Assembly (NCBI GenBank): GCA_947472705.1
Contig: CANJDA010000093.1
Location: 1 to 8,468 of the forward strand
DNA from: Flavobacteriaceae bacterium
Lineage (GTDB): Bacteria > Bacteroidota > Bacteroidia > Flavobacteriales > Flavobacteriaceae
Length of the DNA stretch: 8,468 nt
Direction: 5' to 3'
Below the pieces are notes generated by a model. The model was not told where the DNA came from. It ran no database searches and saw nothing but the letters and a program-made list of their open reading frames with translations. A program made the position numbers and the translations under genes. Shown here in pieces: positions 7,859-8,468 of the stretch; position 1 is the stretch's first letter; every line of letters begins with the position of its first letter.

Positions 7859-7896
7859 AAAAAAATCCTATTTGTCTTTGCAAATAGGATTTTTTT
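7859..7896. terminator. Strong symmetric terminator between convergent genes
   Basis: A perfect 16-bp stem (7859-7874 with 7881-7896) with loop TCTTTG. Seven A's lead into TCCTATTTG and the complement runs out into seven T's, so it has a terminal T-tract on both strands. Lying between a plus-strand and a minus-strand gene, it can act as a bidirectional terminator: second in tandem for the protease and the likely terminator for the minus-strand gene ending at 8019. Confidence 0.85.
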
Positions 7897-8018
7897 AGTA
7901 TTGTTTTTGAAAATATTGACAATCTTACTTTACTCATAAAGCATTATTTAAAAAGTCATATTTTATTGTATTCTAATTGTTACAGCAATGATTATTGTCT
8001 AATTCTATTTATTATCAT
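7897..8018. other. AT-rich 3' spacer, no gene seen
   Basis: This 122-base stretch lies between the bidirectional terminator and the stop of the minus-strand gene. It is AT-rich, contains stop codons in all plausible frames, and shows no hairpin comparable to its neighbours. It is best read as the 3' untranslated region of the minus-strand gene. Confidence 0.5.
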
Positions 8019-8468
8019 TTATCTTTTTAAAGAAAAATGAGATTTAAATACCTTCCATTTTGAATTATTGAGATATTCTACTTTGAACCAATAGTCAGTT
8101 GAAGGTAAAGGATAACCATTATAAGTTCCATCCCAACCCTCAGTGGTCGGACTAAGTTGTTTTAGTAATTTACCATAGCGGTCAAAAATGAAGATCTTTG
8201 CATAAGGCTGTCCTTGTAAACCGTGTACATTCCAAGTGTCATGTATGTCATCTCCATTAGGAGTAAAGTAATGCGGATAATCAATAGTTTGAACATTCTC
8301 GATGTATTCTACTCCACAAGAATACCCATCGGCACTTCTAGTATCCCAAACATATACCGTATGAACACCAACTGGTACATTCTCAAAGATGGGACTAATT
8401 TGTCTTGGTCCATCATCTAAACTGTATTGGTATACTCCGTAACCATCATTGGTTATGGTAATGATTTG
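8019..8468 (-). CDS. C-terminal part of a surface protein with SprB-like repeat and T9SS type B sorting domain
   Basis: On the minus strand the frame is open from the window edge (8468) to a TAA at 8021-8019, giving 149 residues and no start; the rest lies beyond the window. Residues 1-51 contain QYSLDDGPRQISPIFENVP, then VGVHTVYVWDTRS and a Cys, the pattern of SprB-type repeats. Residues about 64-149 are a T9SS type B (gliding-motility-associated) sorting domain: YPHYFTPNGDDIHDTWNV, IFIFDRYGKLLKQL, GWDGTYNGYPLPSTDYWF and a closing FSLKR. By family knowledge this domain directs T9SS export to the cell surface, often of large adhesins or gliding-related proteins. The full protein's role cannot be seen. 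It converges on the protease gene and likely uses the hairpin at 7859-7896 as its terminator. Confidence 0.92.
   Translation of the reverse strand, partial: QIITITNDGYGVYQYSLDDGPRQISPIFENVPVGVHTVYVWDTRSADGYSCGVEYIENVQTIDYPHYFTPNGDDIHDTWNVHGLQGQPYAKIFIFDRYGKLLKQLSPTTEGWDGTYNGYPLPSTDYWFKVEYLNNSKWKVFKSHFSLKR

Noticed and set aside
8223..8420. Small plus-strand open frame near the right end
   Set aside because: It lies antisense to the clearly coding T9SS type B domain and SprB-like repeat.

Overview
The window reads as a piece of a Bacteroidota chromosome, most likely Flavobacterium or a close relative. The DNA is AT-rich, starts lack clear Shine-Dalgarno sequences, and two of the three proteins end in type IX secretion system (T9SS) sorting domains: type A (Por secretion system C-terminal) and type B (gliding-motility-associated C-terminal). 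All three genes encode large exported, repeat-rich proteins; no housekeeping gene, RNA gene, mobile element or CRISPR array is visible.

Layout: (1) Bases 1-3741, plus strand: the 3' part of a very large adhesin-like gene whose start lies upstream. It has about six 153-bp (51-residue) Thr-rich tandem repeats, then nine Ig-like modules of about 90-108 residues, then a T9SS type A sorting domain. A symmetric hairpin terminator follows at 3768-3800. (2) Bases 4024-7806, plus strand: a complete 1260-residue secreted metzincin protease. Its order is signal peptide, prodomain, HEMGHQFGANH zinc site, PKD-like and beta-sandwich domains, three Fn3 repeats, a GEVED-like domain, and a C-terminal module with two dockerin/EF-hand-like calcium loops. 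It has no canonical T9SS sorting domain. (3) Bases 8019-8468, minus strand: the 3' end of a third gene, encoding a SprB-like repeat and a T9SS type B sorting domain. Two hairpin terminators at 7825-7896 separate the convergent genes 2 and 3.

The terminator after gene 1 and the 282-bp gap suggest genes 1 and 2 are transcribed separately. The shared theme is cell-surface or secreted biology (adhesion plus proteolysis) rather than a shown pathway. The points most worth checking are a 131-bp perfect duplication three repeat units apart, complementary cysteine losses in Ig-like modules 7 and 8, the non-canonical C-terminus of the protease, and a possible cysteine switch in its prodomain. I found no evidence for a wholly new kind of system.
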